Numbered from the stretch's first letter, positions 47,894 to 60,989 are shown. The stretch is 64,000 nucleotides of DNA from Biscogniauxia marginata (GCA_022695795.1 MU404112.1:62001-126000), one strand, 5' to 3'. The notes: generated by a model from the letters alone, not told the origin. Made by a program: numbers and translations.

Positions 47894-49065
47894 ATGGCTG
47901 AGGAACACGAAGATGATATGACTGGCGAGGAGAGCGGAGTGACTGGCCCTGGTGCGCCAACCCCAATCATTGCTCTTGAAGTAAGCTACCCCTAATGCGC
48001 GAAGCAAGCCGTCAAATGTACTAATTATAATACTCTCTAGGGCCTCTCAGGTTTGACCAAGCGCGATTGCCAGCTACTTGTTGAGGGTGGTTACCAGACC
48101 GTTGAGTCGGTTGCCTATGCTCCTCGGCGACAACTAGAGCAGGTCAAGGGCATATCAGAGCAGAAGGCTGCAAAGGTGCTCGCAGAAGGTGATATACATA
48201 TCATATTACAGTATCGTTTAGAACTATCGATTATTGACCTATAGTCCGTACAGCTTCCAAATTAGTCCCCCTGGGCTTCACCACGGCGACCGAGATGCAT
48301 CAGCGAAGAAGCGAGCTGATTTCTATCACGACGGGGTCGAAGAATCTGGACACTATGCTTGCCGGTGGTGTCGAGACGGGCTCGGTGACAGAACTCTTCG
48401 GCGAGTTTCGTACCGGAAAGAGTCAAATCTGCCATACACTTGCTGTCACTTGCCAATTGCCTTTCGACATGGGCGGCGGCGAAGGCAAATGCCTCTATAT
48501 TGACACCGAAGGCACCTTCAGACCAGTGCGGTTGCTTGCTGTGGCCAATCGCTATGGCCTATCCGGCGAGGAGGTCCTCGACAATGTCGCCTATGCCCGA
48601 GCATACAACTCGGACCATCAGCTCCAGCTTCTAACCCAGGCGGCTGCGATGATGTGTGAAACCAGATTCTCGCTTCTCATTGTCGATAGCGCCACCTCTC
48701 TCTACCGAACCGATTTCCTAGGCCGAGGGGAGTTGTCGTCGAGACAGACACACCTAGCCAAGTTCATGCGCAGTTTGCAAAGACTGGCCGACGAATTTGG
48801 TATCGCCGTCGTCATCACCAACCAGGTCGTAGCTCAGGTCGATGGTGGCCCTAGCTCCATGTTCAATCCCGATCCGAAGAAGCCTATTGGTGGCAATATC
48901 ATTGCTCACGCCAGCACAACAAGAATTAGCCTAAAGAAGGGCCGAGGCGAAACCCGTATCGCCAAAATATATGATAGCCCATGCTTGCCCGAGAGTGACT
49001 GCCTGTTTGCTATCACTGAAAATGGTATCGGGGACCCTGCTCCAAAGGACATGGAGAAGGATTAA
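47894..49065 (+). CDS. RAD51: DNA repair recombinase Rad51
   Basis: Three exons, 47894..47980, 48041..48188 and 48254..49065, give 348 residues. The acidic N-terminus is followed by a helix-hairpin-helix region ([35 protein letters not shown]). Walker A is GEFRTGKSQ at 128-136 and Walker B LLIVDS at 219-224; the L2-side motif [13 protein letters not shown] and the subunit-interface region [11 protein letters not shown] are present. Both introns (60 and 65 bp) are GT-AG and restore conserved sequence ([16 protein letters not shown]). Rad51 forms helical filaments on single-stranded DNA and catalyses strand exchange in homologous recombination. The length and all motifs are normal, so the gene is intact. 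It is divergent from NUP120. Confidence 0.97.
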
Positions 49066-50922
49066 ATTTACAATAACACCATCTTACAGTTGCTAAAGCC
49101 CGGGATTGGCGGGGTTTGATGATGTTGCTGGTACGACGAGACTAATGAGACGAGTATACGATTGGGGGTTCTATTATCATGATTGACATGCATGGCTTCT
49201 GGCGTTGTTGGAGGCTCTAGATGTGTTTTCACGGCTGTTTCTACCTTAAACATGTACCATACTTTGCATACCTGACACCACATCTCAACAAGATTGCTGT
49301 CGCGGAATAATTCATTTTATCTCCAGAGACCATGGGGGACAACCCGAGCAGCTAGGTAACAGTCTACGATAATGCTATTTATTACATGTGCTGCTTACTC
49401 GCTTGCCTTGAAAATATGCTTACAGACGAATCCATGTGCGTCGGAAATCCCGATATCATTTCAAACATGTCACTAATGCCGAAAATGCAGTTTTATTAGG
49501 GAGGGGATAGGAGGGTATAAAAAGCCCTCAGTCCATGGCCACATCTAGATTTTCCACCGGAAGACGCTAACACGCGACGCCTTTCAGCTCTCAGTTACTA
49601 GCCACTTATTAGTGCTGAAGAAGAAACCCTATCGAGGCCAACAAATGTGTCTAGAACGAGTCGCTGGACAAGCCTCCCAAAGCGCTCTTTGCCCCGGCCG
49701 GAGTTCCGTGTACATGTTAGTTGTTGTAATAAAGGTAGCCAGTCCATAAGATCTTTACACGTATGATAATAATTTATTGTATGTAATCCAGTGGTGTTAG
49801 CTTCAGCCTCTTTAAATATTGGGATCAGAAACTTTCTAAATAACAGCAATTTCTCGTTGAGGACGAGGACTATTGTAACTACTAGACATGCACTCCGCCC
49901 AAGTTTCGGTCATCGTCGCAATCACGAAATACGCCCGCGAAGCTTGACTCAAGATAGGATGGGACCCTGTCTAAAACTGGAATTAGAGTTAAGTATGATG
50001 ACGAGTCTTCTTCTTTTCCCTTCGGGCAGACAGGTCATCGGGGCCGAAGAGGGAGAAGAGAGAGCGAAATCGAACAAGTCGTTCAAAAGGTCCGTAGTCG
50101 ACGATAACAGGGAAGCCGGGGTTGGCATCGAACAAAGACTAAGAATACCAGCACGGTTTCTATCTAGGTTATGTTTTATTGCTACCAGGTATGATCTCTT
50201 GTATACCTCCTACCTACCTACCTACCTCCCTCCTCCTATGTAATCGTAATCGGGAGAGATAGCTAACAATATAGTAAATGAGCGGCCGCAGTTACACCAC
50301 ACCACTACCACCCCCCATCCAGACAATCAACTTTTTATATTATTTCCCCCGAGAGATAAGGACGAGCTCCAATACTCCGAATTTCCCTCATGGGGGTCTT
50401 GTTCATCTTGCCCCCCTTGCTGAAAAGGTATACGTGCGTGCGAACGTACGTGCTACTTTACCTATATACAATTTCTTCCAATCTCTCTAGAAAACCCCCC
50501 CCCACGAGATTCTTCGAATCAATATAAATTAAACCATGCGCTTTTATCGTATGAAGAGGAAAACCAGTATCTTAAAAATAAAAACGCCATTCCATGCCAA
50601 GATTAAACCGTCGTACCTAGGAAGATTCTCCCTCCCTCGCCCCCTTTCTTTTCCGTGGACAAAGAACGCCAGATAGACACAGTGCGACCGCTATCCTTTC
50701 GCTGCAATGAAAGAAGCTTCCTCGGGTAAATTCCTTTGGATGGGGGAGTTTGGTTGAGCAAGATCATATCCATGTCTGCCATACAGTCTGGTCGAGCGGT
50801 GGGAAGAGAAAGAGGCTATGCGTCAAGAACAGATTTTGAACCTCATGGTCGCGCGAACATGTAAGTCGCAATCCTTGATCAGAGTCTCACTTATAATTTT
50901 TGCCTTATTCAATCTGTAGCCT
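49066..50922. other. Intergenic region, no gene recognised
   Basis: Beyond the RAD51 3' end this 1.9 kb shows only unrecognisable frames (the longest, 49791-50243, has no family features). CTACCTAC repeats lie near 50205-50230 and a C-run near 50492-50502. Confidence 0.5.
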
Positions 50923-52087
50923 TCATTGGCCTCGACTTGACGACCGGTCCCGGTTCTTGTGGAGCTTCGTTGAAGCAGAAAACCGCCTGCCGGTGCTTCT
51001 GTTGGCGCTGTCGTCTCCCATGTTCCCGTCGTTATTAGATGTGCCGAATGTACCTGCGGGCAACACCTCAAAGCCTGCGTTGACCTGTCGCCTTGATGTG
51101 TTGGCGTATGTATCAACATTGTATGACCGAACGGGAATCGGTCTGTCGGAAGCAAATGGTTGTTGAGCCGCCCGCGAGCCCACCGAGACGGGTTCTGGCT
51201 GGTCTCTTAACTCGACTGGATTCGGTCTGGAGAGATTGGCGTTGTCAATTCTGGTCGATGGAGTGTGGTATGGCGTCGCATATGTAAATCCTTCGTCAGA
51301 CGAACTCGAGTTCCGTCCCACTACTGTCCTTTGGTGTGAGGATATGGAGGACTGAGTGCTTGAAAGGGAGTTCGTCGGCATATAGGTCTCGATCGGCGCT
51401 CGGGAATTTCTGCCCTCTAGGTGGTTGAGGGTATCCAGGTTGAGATTCTCGCCAGAGGTGATGTTCGCTAGCCGCTGCTGCGCCGGCCGGGAGGTCGGCT
51501 GTGGTCTCAACGGCGGTGTCACCTGGGGACTGGATTCGACATCGGTAGCGGCATCGAGCAAGCTGGCTGCAGGACTTGCTAGTGGGCTTTGTCCCGGGGT
51601 TGGTTGGATCTCGACAACGTTCGTCGTCGGTTTCAGAACGCCGCCCGACACGATCTTAGCCCTCCCCTTTCCTTTCAATCCGCCCTCAGATCCAGAAGAT
51701 ATCGAATACGTTTCACGCAGGCTGCCGGCCTCGACCGGCGTGCCAGGCTGCGAGATCCAAATGCCGTCGACTTCTATGCCGCTTTGGATTGCGCGCACAC
51801 CAAAGGGGATGTCAATCCGTCTCCCAGTAGGGAGTCCACTCTTGCGCATTTCCTCCTGCCTAGCCCGTTTTTCTTCGTCCAGGATCGTATGCTTCTTGAG
51901 ATACCTACTCATCCACCACAGCTTCATTAACCCGATAAAAAATACCACCACGATGGCCGCAGCCAGAACCTTTCGATCCGTCAGTCCCACACCGAAGAAG
52001 GGGCAGGCTAGCACACCGAAGAGGGAAACTTACAAAGGTCATCTGCTGCCATAATTCCCAGTTGACAAAAAAGTTGATCCCTGCCAT
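50923..52087 (-). CDS. Single-pass membrane protein with long disordered tail, function unknown
   Basis: Two exons, 52087..52034 and 51969..50923, encode 366 residues. The 64 bp intron (GTAAGT...AAAG) falls just before the transmembrane helix. The short lumenal/outer N-terminus (MAGINFFVNWELWQQMTF) leads into a hydrophobic helix at 19-38 (VLAAAIVVVFFIGLMKLWWM), then a basic/charged segment (RYLKKHTILDEEKRARQEEMRK). A conserved-looking block is GIEVDGIWISQPGTPVEAGS at about 110-130. The remaining 230 residues are Ser/Thr/Pro/Asn-rich and predicted disordered, ending in a basic KNRDRSSSRGQ. This is a type III-like (uncleaved signal-anchor) topology. I do not recognise a named family; it resembles fungal-specific hypothetical membrane proteins. 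Confidence 0.75.
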
Positions 52088-55000
52088 TTGGAGATGCTTG
52101 GGCTAGTCGATGTCAAACTATCCAACGCAGAAAAGGAATGATGACGGCGAGGTGTGGATGTTCAAATAGGTGGTAGGCCGGAGAGGTAAGAAGGAAACGA
52201 AATAAATTGTGATCGGAGTGACCGTCAAGCAGGTGCAGTTGACGAACGTGGAAGAGACCGGAATGTCTAGCGGGAAGTCAAAGTTCCGACCTAATTGGCA
52301 GTAGTCACTTAAACGCGATTTCCGCAACCCGAGCTGAGCTGTTTGTGTTTCCTCGGGTGAATACGAGAAGGCCTTGTGATGCTGTGCTGTGACGATATGG
52401 TTGGCAGTGAGCGAAGCAGCAGACTAACAGGCCAACAAACGAACGAGTTTGGACAATAGCTACAGGCAACCAAGGACGGGGCTGAACGAGCTGAAACTAA
52501 CAGGTCGACAGCCTGGCGTCGATCACTGTTGAGATTGCTGTCCAAGAGATACTCGATTAAGGAAAAGTTGACCAAGACCGGGCAGCCCTGCTGCGAGGAG
52601 GACCCGATATATCTTGCAGAGGAACCTGTGGGACCAGCGCACGCCTCCTCTCTCGCTCCCCTTCTCCGACTGCTAGAAATCGGGATTCCGTAAGGTCGCG
52701 AAATCTGGTTCCCGAATTATGCGATGCTTGCAGCGGCGCAGGCGCAGGTGCAGGCCAAGGTATTAATTAGCGAGCAGTGGTGAGGTCAGAGTCTAGAAGG
52801 CCGGCGGGCAACTGTGACAAGCAATTATAGCCGCCAACGAGTCACGCTCGGTTCCTGAGCGAGGGGACAGGATCGATAGATCCAACGGAAAATACAAAGG
52901 ACGAGAAGCAAACAGGGGTTTGGCGACGAACGAAACAAACAAACACCAGACGTCGGGAACCCTCCGTGCGCCGCCAGAGGAGGACGGATTCCTTTCTTTT
53001 TCTATGTATAGACGGCAAGATAGATCACAGATGCAGTGGCGTTCGTCTTCTTAGCCCTTCCGCATTTGTCATATGAGCAACAGAGACAATTATTAATAAT
53101 AGACAATAGTTTAATCCTCTTAAGGGAGGGCATGTTCCCAACTCGGCTCGAGCGAGAAGTATGAGCACCGCCGAGCACATACGGCCGAATCCAGTCGAAA
53201 AGCAGGCTAACGGTCAACTCGTGTTCGCAGATGGTAGGACTGCCACTCGGTCACTCACTCATTCGCTACTTGCACCTAAACAAGATCTGACACCTGCGCA
53301 CATGGCCGGAACGACGGTGCAACGTAACCAACCGGTTGAAGGTGACGGGGCACAAGTGATACGATGCCAGTGTTACATGGGCGCTGCAGGTTGCCGGTGG
53401 GCGTGGATCAGCCAAACTGACCATCGCCAAATCCCCTTTTACCCGGGGGGTAAAAGAAAAGCGATCAGTTGGGACTTAGGCCTGCCTACATAACTGGTAT
53501 GTGGTAAGAAAAAAAAGATTCCATAGGGCGCCAGTTCCCTGACCAGCTGGTACAACAGGCCAACGATCCCAACGATTCCACGATTGCCGCAGACAGACAT
53601 TTCGGTCATGCGACGATGGCTTCACCCTTACATCCATCGGGGCGTGAGAATACGAAGGGAATCCATTAGCCGCTTGGCTTTAAGCTCTAGCTGCTGCAAG
53701 ACTGCTAACGTCATGCAGTAAAGTCGTAGCTGATGGGGTCGTCTGTCTGCTCCTCCTATAAGTGCTACCAGTAGGATCTCGAGTGGCTCTGGGCGCGAGG
53801 GGTCCGGAGCCAAGGTGCTAAGGCAAGTCGTCTAGACTCTAGCGAGCAGTGTGATGTATGGCTTGATGACAACGAGCAAAAGAGAGACAAAGAAAAGGAA
53901 AGAAAAAGGATTAGCCCGATCGAGCCTATAATAAGCAAGTGGGTTGGAATAAAAACGGCTGACTTATACACGCTACCCCATGTATAAGACCGAATGTAAC
54001 TAACTACTGTTGCCGAAGCGAAGGATTAGCCAAAACGTGCGTACGCTCAGGGGGGTATCTGCGACTCAAAACTATTTTGCCAACGTGAATCCCGTCGATC
54101 GCTTTGCAAAAAGGAATACCTAGGGAATGAATGACTGAAAAGTCGCTACGATAGCGACCACGCACAGACAATTGAATATGAGACTCCCTACGCCCGCCCC
54201 GTACGCCGAATCCTCTCATTCTCGTCGTACTGCTTTCACTAGTGAGCGGGTTACAGAACTAAAAGTTTTGCTTCTCCCAGGCGGACCGACTAGATCTCTT
54301 GGCGGTGCGGCTCAAGCGTCGAGAAACATTTGCTCCGATTAAACATGTACCGTAGTGATGCCTGCACACAATCCTACTATCGTCATGGATTTATTACCAG
54401 ATCTTCGCGCTTGGATCCTCCCATCTTACTACCCGGTATTTATGAGACTTGGTACAGACGGGAGGGAGATTTGGCTGTTTCTCGCAGCCATCAATGATAT
54501 ATGTCGAAAGTAGAAAGGTGGATTTCTCTCATGAAAGAAAAAGAAGAAAAAAAAAAGAAAAAACCTCGCAAATAGTCGAAATTACTTCATATGATGTCTA
54601 AAGCCTTCCGCAACGCCGCACTGATTTATTGCCAAACTCCGTTCCGCTCTTGAAGCTAATTCGAGACACGATAGTTTTGATTGCTAATGGCTAGACCTAG
54701 ACTCCCGAATAAAGTTATTTGACCAGGAACAACGTTATAAGGTGCTTACATCAATGGTGGCTTTCAGCCCAGCTAAGTAGTCCCGACACAGCTCCATTCA
54801 AGGCCTTTCTAGGTACGACCATCAGCCATCACCATTACCGCCACCATCGCGTCACCATATACCGTGATTCTAAGTACCAACTGGGGCTATACTCAGAATC
54901 AACTTATCTAGGGCTAAAACGCTCCGTAGTTCGCACTAGTCTACCGGAATGTCTTACTTACCATAGGCAGCCCTGAATTACTTACCATAGGCAGCTAGTC

Positions 55001-56234
55001 ATTTTCGTATAGGTCGATAGGTGCAGACCGCTCAGACCGACATGGATATCTCGGGATTTGTTTCTTACCGGTATAGATTTCTTCGAACCTCCCCGACCCG
55101 ATCCATAATATGGCCTTCTCCGATCACTTAGAAGTCCAGAAGCGGATTCTAACGACAGTCTCCTCTACGAATGATTCCCTTCAAATAAATCCGGCTTAAT
55201 ATGTTCATATATCTTCTGTGTATCGGATAATATATCAACGTTCCTCGAACCGAATTGGGTTTTTATCCCTTGTCGTGCCAACGTCCTCCAAGAGACCCGT
55301 GTACCTAACTACAAATTACTAATACGCCCTTGAATCAATGCAGACCCAGGGGTATCGTCATCCAGTATAGCGCGAGAGGGAGCTACTAGGAACGTACATA
55401 GCAGAGTGGCTTTTTAGGATAATTGAGGCTTGTTATCCTCGGCGTGGTTCCATCCGAGAGCTCGCTCCTCTCACCATACTAGCACCCTGCTGAGCACCGA
55501 TCAGAGCGATACTTGGTGACGGCAATTTCTACCTAGCGACCGGTTCTGATTATCTCTAATACGCATATCGAAATGCCTTAAACTGACGCGTACGTGAGAT
55601 GAGGTGTAGGCTCCTTTATGTTGGTTCGCAAAGGAACGCTCAAGTCCCTACACTTTCACTTTAATCCGCGGAACATACTTGAGCAACTATCTTCATAAGG
55701 ATTACGAAGGCCAAATTTCAAATTAGCGGACTACTCACTTTACCTACAACTACCTAGCTAGCTTGACTTGTAAGTTTCCTTAACCTAACGGCAGCGTAGT
55801 CTCTGGAAGCAAAAATATTTACTGACCAGATTAGTCAGAGCCTCGAACATTTACATGGTTTGGCTGACTGCGACCGGTGAGGCGCAAGAACTGCCAAAAT
55901 GCATAGCGACAGCAAAATCCCAGCGAAGTCAACTCTATTGAATATAACGAGAGGCTCAAGTGTTTTTAGATGACTATTGGTACTAATCCGGCAGTATGTC
56001 TGATTATTGCATGTTCAATACCCTTAAATACACTAATCATATGCACCAATCCGGAGCCGATCCGCATCCGAGAGAGAAAACTTTCAAGATGGATGTGACG
56101 GGAGCCCTGTAGGTAAGAATGAACTATTAGTCACGCTAGGTTAAGTAGTATGTAGGCAGACAACAAACAACAAGAACAGAACAGAAAAAAGTCCTGCCAT
56201 TTCTTACTTGTATTCTTCAACAGATACTGACAAG
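52088..56234. other. 4.1 kb intergenic region, no gene recognised
   Basis: The left part is promoter and 5' region of the membrane-protein gene. An open frame at 53161-53493 begins with ATG but has no family features or splice partner that I can support. The middle is low-information DNA with an A-rich run near 54537-54566 and a 24 bp tandem duplication at 54954-54995. The right end is the formyltetrahydrofolate deformylase promoter, with an AACA-rich leader near 56160-56190. Confidence 0.5.
54954..54995. repeat. Two-copy 24 bp direct repeat
   Basis: The word TTACTTACCATAGGCAGC occurs at 54954-54971 and again at 54978-54995, giving a period of 24 bp with an imperfect spacer. Confidence 0.9.
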
Positions 56235-57086
56235 ATGGCTGCTAACGACCACATCCTCACGCTCTCCTGTCCCGACAAGCCAGGCATTGTTCATGCCGTG
56301 ACGGGCTTGCTAGCGAGCCGTGGACTCAACATCCTGGATCTACAGCAATTCTCAGATAGGACGTCTCAGAATTTTTTCATGAGGGTACACTTTGGCCATG
56401 CCGAATCGACGTCCAATCTTGAGGAGCCCATGAAAAAGCTGTCGGCGGAGATGCAGATGGATGGATATGATCTGCGGCCCGCAAGCCAGAAGCCAAGGGT
56501 TCTGATCATGGTATCCAAGATCGGCCACTGCTTGAATGATCTCCTGTTCAGGACCAAGACCAACCAATTGGGCGTCGAGATCCCCCTAATCGTGTCCAAT
56601 CACCCGGACTACAAGTCCCTGGCCGAGAGCTACGGTATCGAGTTCCACCACCTGCCCGTCACAAAAGAGACGAAGCTCGAGCAGGAGCGGCAGATCCTGG
56701 ATCTCATCAAGCAGCATAACATCGAGCTCGTGGTGCTGGCGCGCTACATGCAAGTCCTGAGCCCCGGGCTGTGTCAGGCAATGAGCGGCAAGATTATCAA
56801 CATTCATCACAGCTTCCTGCCCTCGTTCAAAGGGGCGAAGCCGTACCACCAGGCGTACGAACGTGGGGTCAAGATTATCGGTGCCACGGCGCACTTCGTC
56901 ACGGCAGACCTGGACGAGGGCCCCATCATCGAGCAGAGAGTCGCCCGAGTCGACCACACCCTGAGCCCGAAGGAGCTGGTCGAGGAGGGTAGCAATGTCG
57001 AGAGCCAAGTGCTCGCGGCGGCGGTCAAGTGGTGGAGCGAGAAGAGGGTGTTCCTCAACGGACACAAGACTGTGGTCTTCACCTGA
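56235..57086 (+). CDS. Formyltetrahydrofolate deformylase (PurU)
   Basis: A single exon of 283 residues starting at MAANDHILTLSCPDKPG. The frame is open nine codons upstream but only from a TTG, so the ATG at 56235 is preferred. An N-terminal ACT domain covers residues 5-80 (CPDKPGIVHAVTGLLASRG). The formyltransferase-type domain follows from about 88. Catalytic residues fit N189 and H191 in INIHHSFLPSFKG and D227 in TADLDEGPI. The enzyme hydrolyses 10-formyl-tetrahydrofolate to formate and tetrahydrofolate, balancing one-carbon pools for purine synthesis. Length equals the bacterial PurU family (about 280). No mitochondrial presequence is evident. AT repeats lie just downstream near 57160-57185. 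Confidence 0.95.
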   Translation: MAANDHILTLSCPDKPGIVHAVTGLLASRGLNILDLQQFSDRTSQNFFMRVHFGHAESTSNLEEPMKKLSAEMQMDGYDLRPASQKPRVLIMVSKIGHCLNDLLFRTKTNQLGVEIPLIVSNHPDYKSLAESYGIEFHHLPVTKETKLEQERQILDLIKQHNIELVVLARYMQVLSPGLCQAMSGKIINIHHSFLPSFKGAKPYHQAYERGVKIIGATAHFVTADLDEGPIIEQRVARVDHTLSPKELVEEGSNVESQVLAAAVKWWSEKRVFLNGHKTVVFT

Positions 57087-59307
57087 ATTGAGAGAAATCG
57101 AAAGGAAAAGAAAAAGAAAAAGACGAAGAGTATCCAGGTAGCTTGCGTGATCCTTTCTCTAATATATATAAATATATATATATCCATGTATCATCTAGCG
57201 CAACCTACCGCAATGGGGCGCCAGCAACCCATCAGACTCAGATCCAGACTTGTTTCTCATTGATCATGTTTTCAAATACCCACACGATGTTATGCTAATG
57301 AAAAAAGGAAATTGAGTGAATCGAGACAGACCCAATTTGCTACGTGACTATCAAAAAGTCAAAAAGGGGTGAGTAGAGAAAGCCGTTCATTGGGCAGGAG
57401 TGTAATATGTGTGAATGGAGTTGGAAGGGGTCCAAAGTCTCGGCGGGATTCGCTTCGCATGCCATTTCGAGATGGTCTTCTACGATTTGGATTTCATGTG
57501 AGTGACGCGAGAAGTTTTATGTCAACCAACCTGCACAAGACAAGACCGATCGCTATACTTAGATGTACCTAGGTAGGTGTCTATCTGTGTAGCCAACTCC
57601 CTCGCATACACATACATTCTTTCATAACATGCCTGACATTCTTATCAACCCAATTGGAATTGCCACCGTTCCTTTTCTGCGACCAACTACATGTGTCCAT
57701 AGTAAAGTAGGTAGGTAGTCTTGAAAATCCTTTCATGATGATCGGGGGCGTGTATGAGAGCTTAGTGGCAAATTCAAAACGTCCGAAGGATTGATTGGAG
57801 GGCGGTGCTTAGGGTTGCTTATTGCAATGAGCGCATCTTACTATAGCCGAGAACACCAAATCCAACGATGGGTCATACAATACGATGTATGTTAGGAGGA
57901 ATAAAAGAAACACCAAATTGTCTCTCACATTCAAACTTGAAGCTGCTTAGGTACCTAAGGTATGTAAGTCCTATATTTAATTAACTTGAACTGTGGGTTC
58001 TAATTAGATTAAGATTTCTGGTCGAGTTCCTGCTGGCTATACCTACATGTGTATACCTTTACTTGTGTTTGCGTGGAACATCAAGTGCATAAAGAGGCTG
58101 TTATTATTCCAACTAATACCCCTGGGCGCCGTACGGAGTATACATGTATGAAGCCGAGGTAAGCAATCAAAGAGACCTGAAAAATGTAAACGGCGTATTA
58201 TGTACATACCATGTACAAACTATGGTATGTAAGTAAGCACAGGAGTAATCAGGGGTTTGTTCCTCTATAATCCGTAGCTACTGTAGAGTTACAGGTGGCT
58301 ATCGAATTTGTCAATGGGTAACTTCCAACAGTCCTCCCCGCCCCCGCCCCCCCTGTATACTAATTCGGGAGCGTCGGCATGCAACGGAGAAAAAGAAAAC
58401 GGGAGGAAAAAACCCTCATCGGGCGTTAATTTGATACAGCAGAAGAAACGCACGAAGGGTAATCCAGGCACCAAATTTCTTACTCAATTGGGTTTCTGAT
58501 CTGCCAGATGCGTTGGCAGAGGCTTTCTTGAATTGGCCGCAGCCGCCAAACCCCGACGCTCCGACGTGAGATCTCCCCACAGAAACAGGGGCAGATTCAC
58601 GAATCACCAGACTGTCAGCCCAGCCCAGCGCACGCAGCCGGGCGGCAAGTTGTGGTCGCACCGCCCCGTCTGGCGCCGCTCAAGAACCTGACCAGTCCCA
58701 ACCAAGCTTAGCGACCCCACTTCTTTTTGATGTCCCAACCCAGCCCTGACGATGGATGGCGTAAAGCGTAAATCACTGCATTTAAGTTAGCGGGGCATGT
58801 ACTTCAACCTCGCCGCTTTAAGCCTTTGCACCAGACACGGCTAGCTCTTCCGTTCTCTATGATTATGATTCCGTTAGCACATAAGACCGTTTAAGGTGCG
58901 TTGCCGAATAGCTCTCTGCTCCCCGATATGTGCTAGACCGTTTTGCTAAACCGTTTCCAGCTCCCGGTTACTTGCATAGCAGTGTGCACAAATGCGATCT
59001 CTTAAGACGGCAAGGACGCTAAGCCCGCTTCGGCGCGCCCTACGCTTACGGGCTGAGGGAAAACCTTGGAACGGGAACCTGCGCTTTGATCTGGACGGGA
59101 CTTACTAAAAGTCATCATCGACCACCAACAGACGAGCTTGGTCCCTTTGTTGTCTCGAACTCTGTTCTGCGATTCGATTACGTTTACAACAACTCCGAGC
59201 ATCAACAATCACATTGATCTACCTGAACAGCATCATTCCGCCGCCCATAACCAACTCGAGAACGATCAGTCAACAGGCGATTATCCATCCCTCCGTAACA
59301 TCCGACA
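57087..59307. other. Intergenic region, no gene recognised
   Basis: This 2.2 kb contains an AT-dinucleotide tract (57160-57185), a perfect TAGGTACCTA at 57948-57957, a TACGGAGTA at 58132-58140, and ATG-free or random frames. It should hold the promoter of the Ser/Arg-rich protein gene at its right end. Confidence 0.5.
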
Positions 59308-60232
59308 ATGCCGATTATTCGCAACCCTTTCGCTAGACGCCCGGGTCTCACCCCCGATGTCAGCGATGAGAACATGCGACCCGGGATGCTAGCATCTAAA
59401 GATTCTTGCAGCGGTTTCGAGAGGGTTGACACTGTTGGATCGAAAGCATCGTCCGCATTGAGTATCCGTGGCGCTCGAGGCCAGGACAATGGTGACTACA
59501 AGATGAGTGGTGAGTCTTCTGCATTAGCCCGACGTACGCAAAGGCCCTGCAAGCTGACTATTCTCGGAATTGAAGTCGTAAATGATAGCGGGGTCTATCT
59601 TCCGGTATGAATTACCCTAGAATGCGTCGATTATGCCAACGCGCCTTGCTTACTCACCCGCCCAAATGTAGCCTTCGCCGATAGATGAGAAGGGGCTGTG
59701 GCCAAGACGACCGGCCGCCTCGCGAAGTTCGATGGACACGCGCAGCAGCATTGGCGACATTGAGCACTTCTCCATCTCCCGCGAGTCGTTTGACTCTTAT
59801 CGCCGTTCATTTGTACGTCGTTCACTCTCTGCACATAGCCATGTTATTGCCTAACTCGGAATGTCTCAAAAGGATATCTCGGCCAGATCACCGATCGTTG
59901 TCTACGACCCACCGCGCCAAAGTCTCGACTCTGCCCGCTTCTCCCGAATCCCGAGAACTTCGATACGTGACCGCTCCTTCGACAGGGAGCCGCCGACGCC
60001 AGAAGAGACATTCGAAGACGTCGGCTTAAATGACGAACACAAGCAAAATCAGTCAAAGAAGCGGGGGTTCTTTGCCAAGTTTTCCGAGTCACAGGAGCCC
60101 AGTAATCATGCGCAAGGAATGTCTCGGTTCATTCCCGGCCGCAAACGGGCGCAGAGCGGCCAAGGAGCAGAATTAAGCCCTATTGAACGGCCAAACTCGT
60201 CGCATTCTATTGAAGCACAGGAGATGCAGTGA
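59308..60232 (+). CDS. Small Ser/Arg-rich hypothetical protein, four exons
   Basis: Exons 59308..59509, 59576..59604, 59672..59812 and 59873..60232 join in frame to 243 residues with GT-AG introns (GTGAGT/GAAG, GTATGA/GTAG, GTACGT/AAAG). The second exon is only 29 bp. The protein is hydrophilic and probably disordered: MPIIRNPFARRPGLTPDVSD at the N-terminus, SGVYLPPSPIDEKGLWPRR in the middle, then Arg-Ser and Pro-rich segments (SFDSYRRSF, TSIRDRSFDREPPTPEETFED) and a basic KKRGFFAKFSESQ. Many Ser-Pro and Arg-x-x-Ser sites suggest phosphorylation (inference). No membrane segment or enzyme motif is visible. The conserved-looking splice frame and composition support a real gene; I cannot name the family. 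Confidence 0.7.
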
Positions 60233-60989
60233 AACTCTTCCGCCAAGAAGATGGGCTAAATATTTATGAATGCATGATTTTTGGGCGTATGGTTCAATAT
60301 TTGGGGGGACTGGGAGGGGCATTATGATATCTGAGCAATCGTTGGCCCCCCCTGTGCATAGACAGGTGTTATGTTTAGTCGCTCGCTCTGCAGTGAGTTA
60401 AACGAGCTGATAGATGATCCCGGAGGTCAGGGGGACCTCAGTCTCGGGTTAGGCGGTCTCGAGAGGTGACCGTGGGGTACCTCGGGACATAATGGTAATG
60501 ATGATGATGATATAAGGAAAGGGAATACATAATATAGCCTTACCTTGAGCATCGGGTTTCGGATACCTCACGCAATCAACATAACACACGTACCATCAAC
60601 TATGAACTTGAAGGATCCATCCTGCCTTATTTACTGCTTTCGTTAATCAACATACTTGATGCAATAGATGTCAACTAAGGTTGACATTGTCACTTGTACC
60701 AGGATTGAGTTTATCTCATAAGTCTAAGTTCGTTTAGGTACCCCAAGTTGGATCTTGCACTAATCGAGTGCCCCACGGTGACGTTGATGGTGCCAAGCCA
60801 AGCTCATCCACCAGTGACACCACTGCACATACCGCTAAATAAACTCGATCTTATCGTCGTTATCGATTAATTATTTTTCTCCCACCCTCGTTTCGGCAAT
60901 TTCCAAACTTCCATTGGCCTCTCCTCCAATCCCCTGGGCGATAGTCCAATTAATTCTGTAAAAAGCCATAGAAGAGGGAAGAAGAGAGA
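60233..60989. other. Intergenic region
   Basis: This 757 bp holds the 3' side of the preceding gene and the promoter of the TPR protein gene. A short ATGATGATGAT run is seen near 60490-60512. No gene is recognised. Confidence 0.45.

Noticed and set aside
49791..50243. Open frame of 150 codons downstream of RAD51
   Set aside because: Composition looks random and there is no recognisable motif.
53161..53493. ATG-started open frame of 110 codons
   Set aside because: No domain, no splice partner and no resemblance to known proteins; could be chance in a 4 kb gap.
56586..57065. Minus-strand open frame of 159 codons
   Set aside because: Antisense shadow of the formyltetrahydrofolate deformylase gene.
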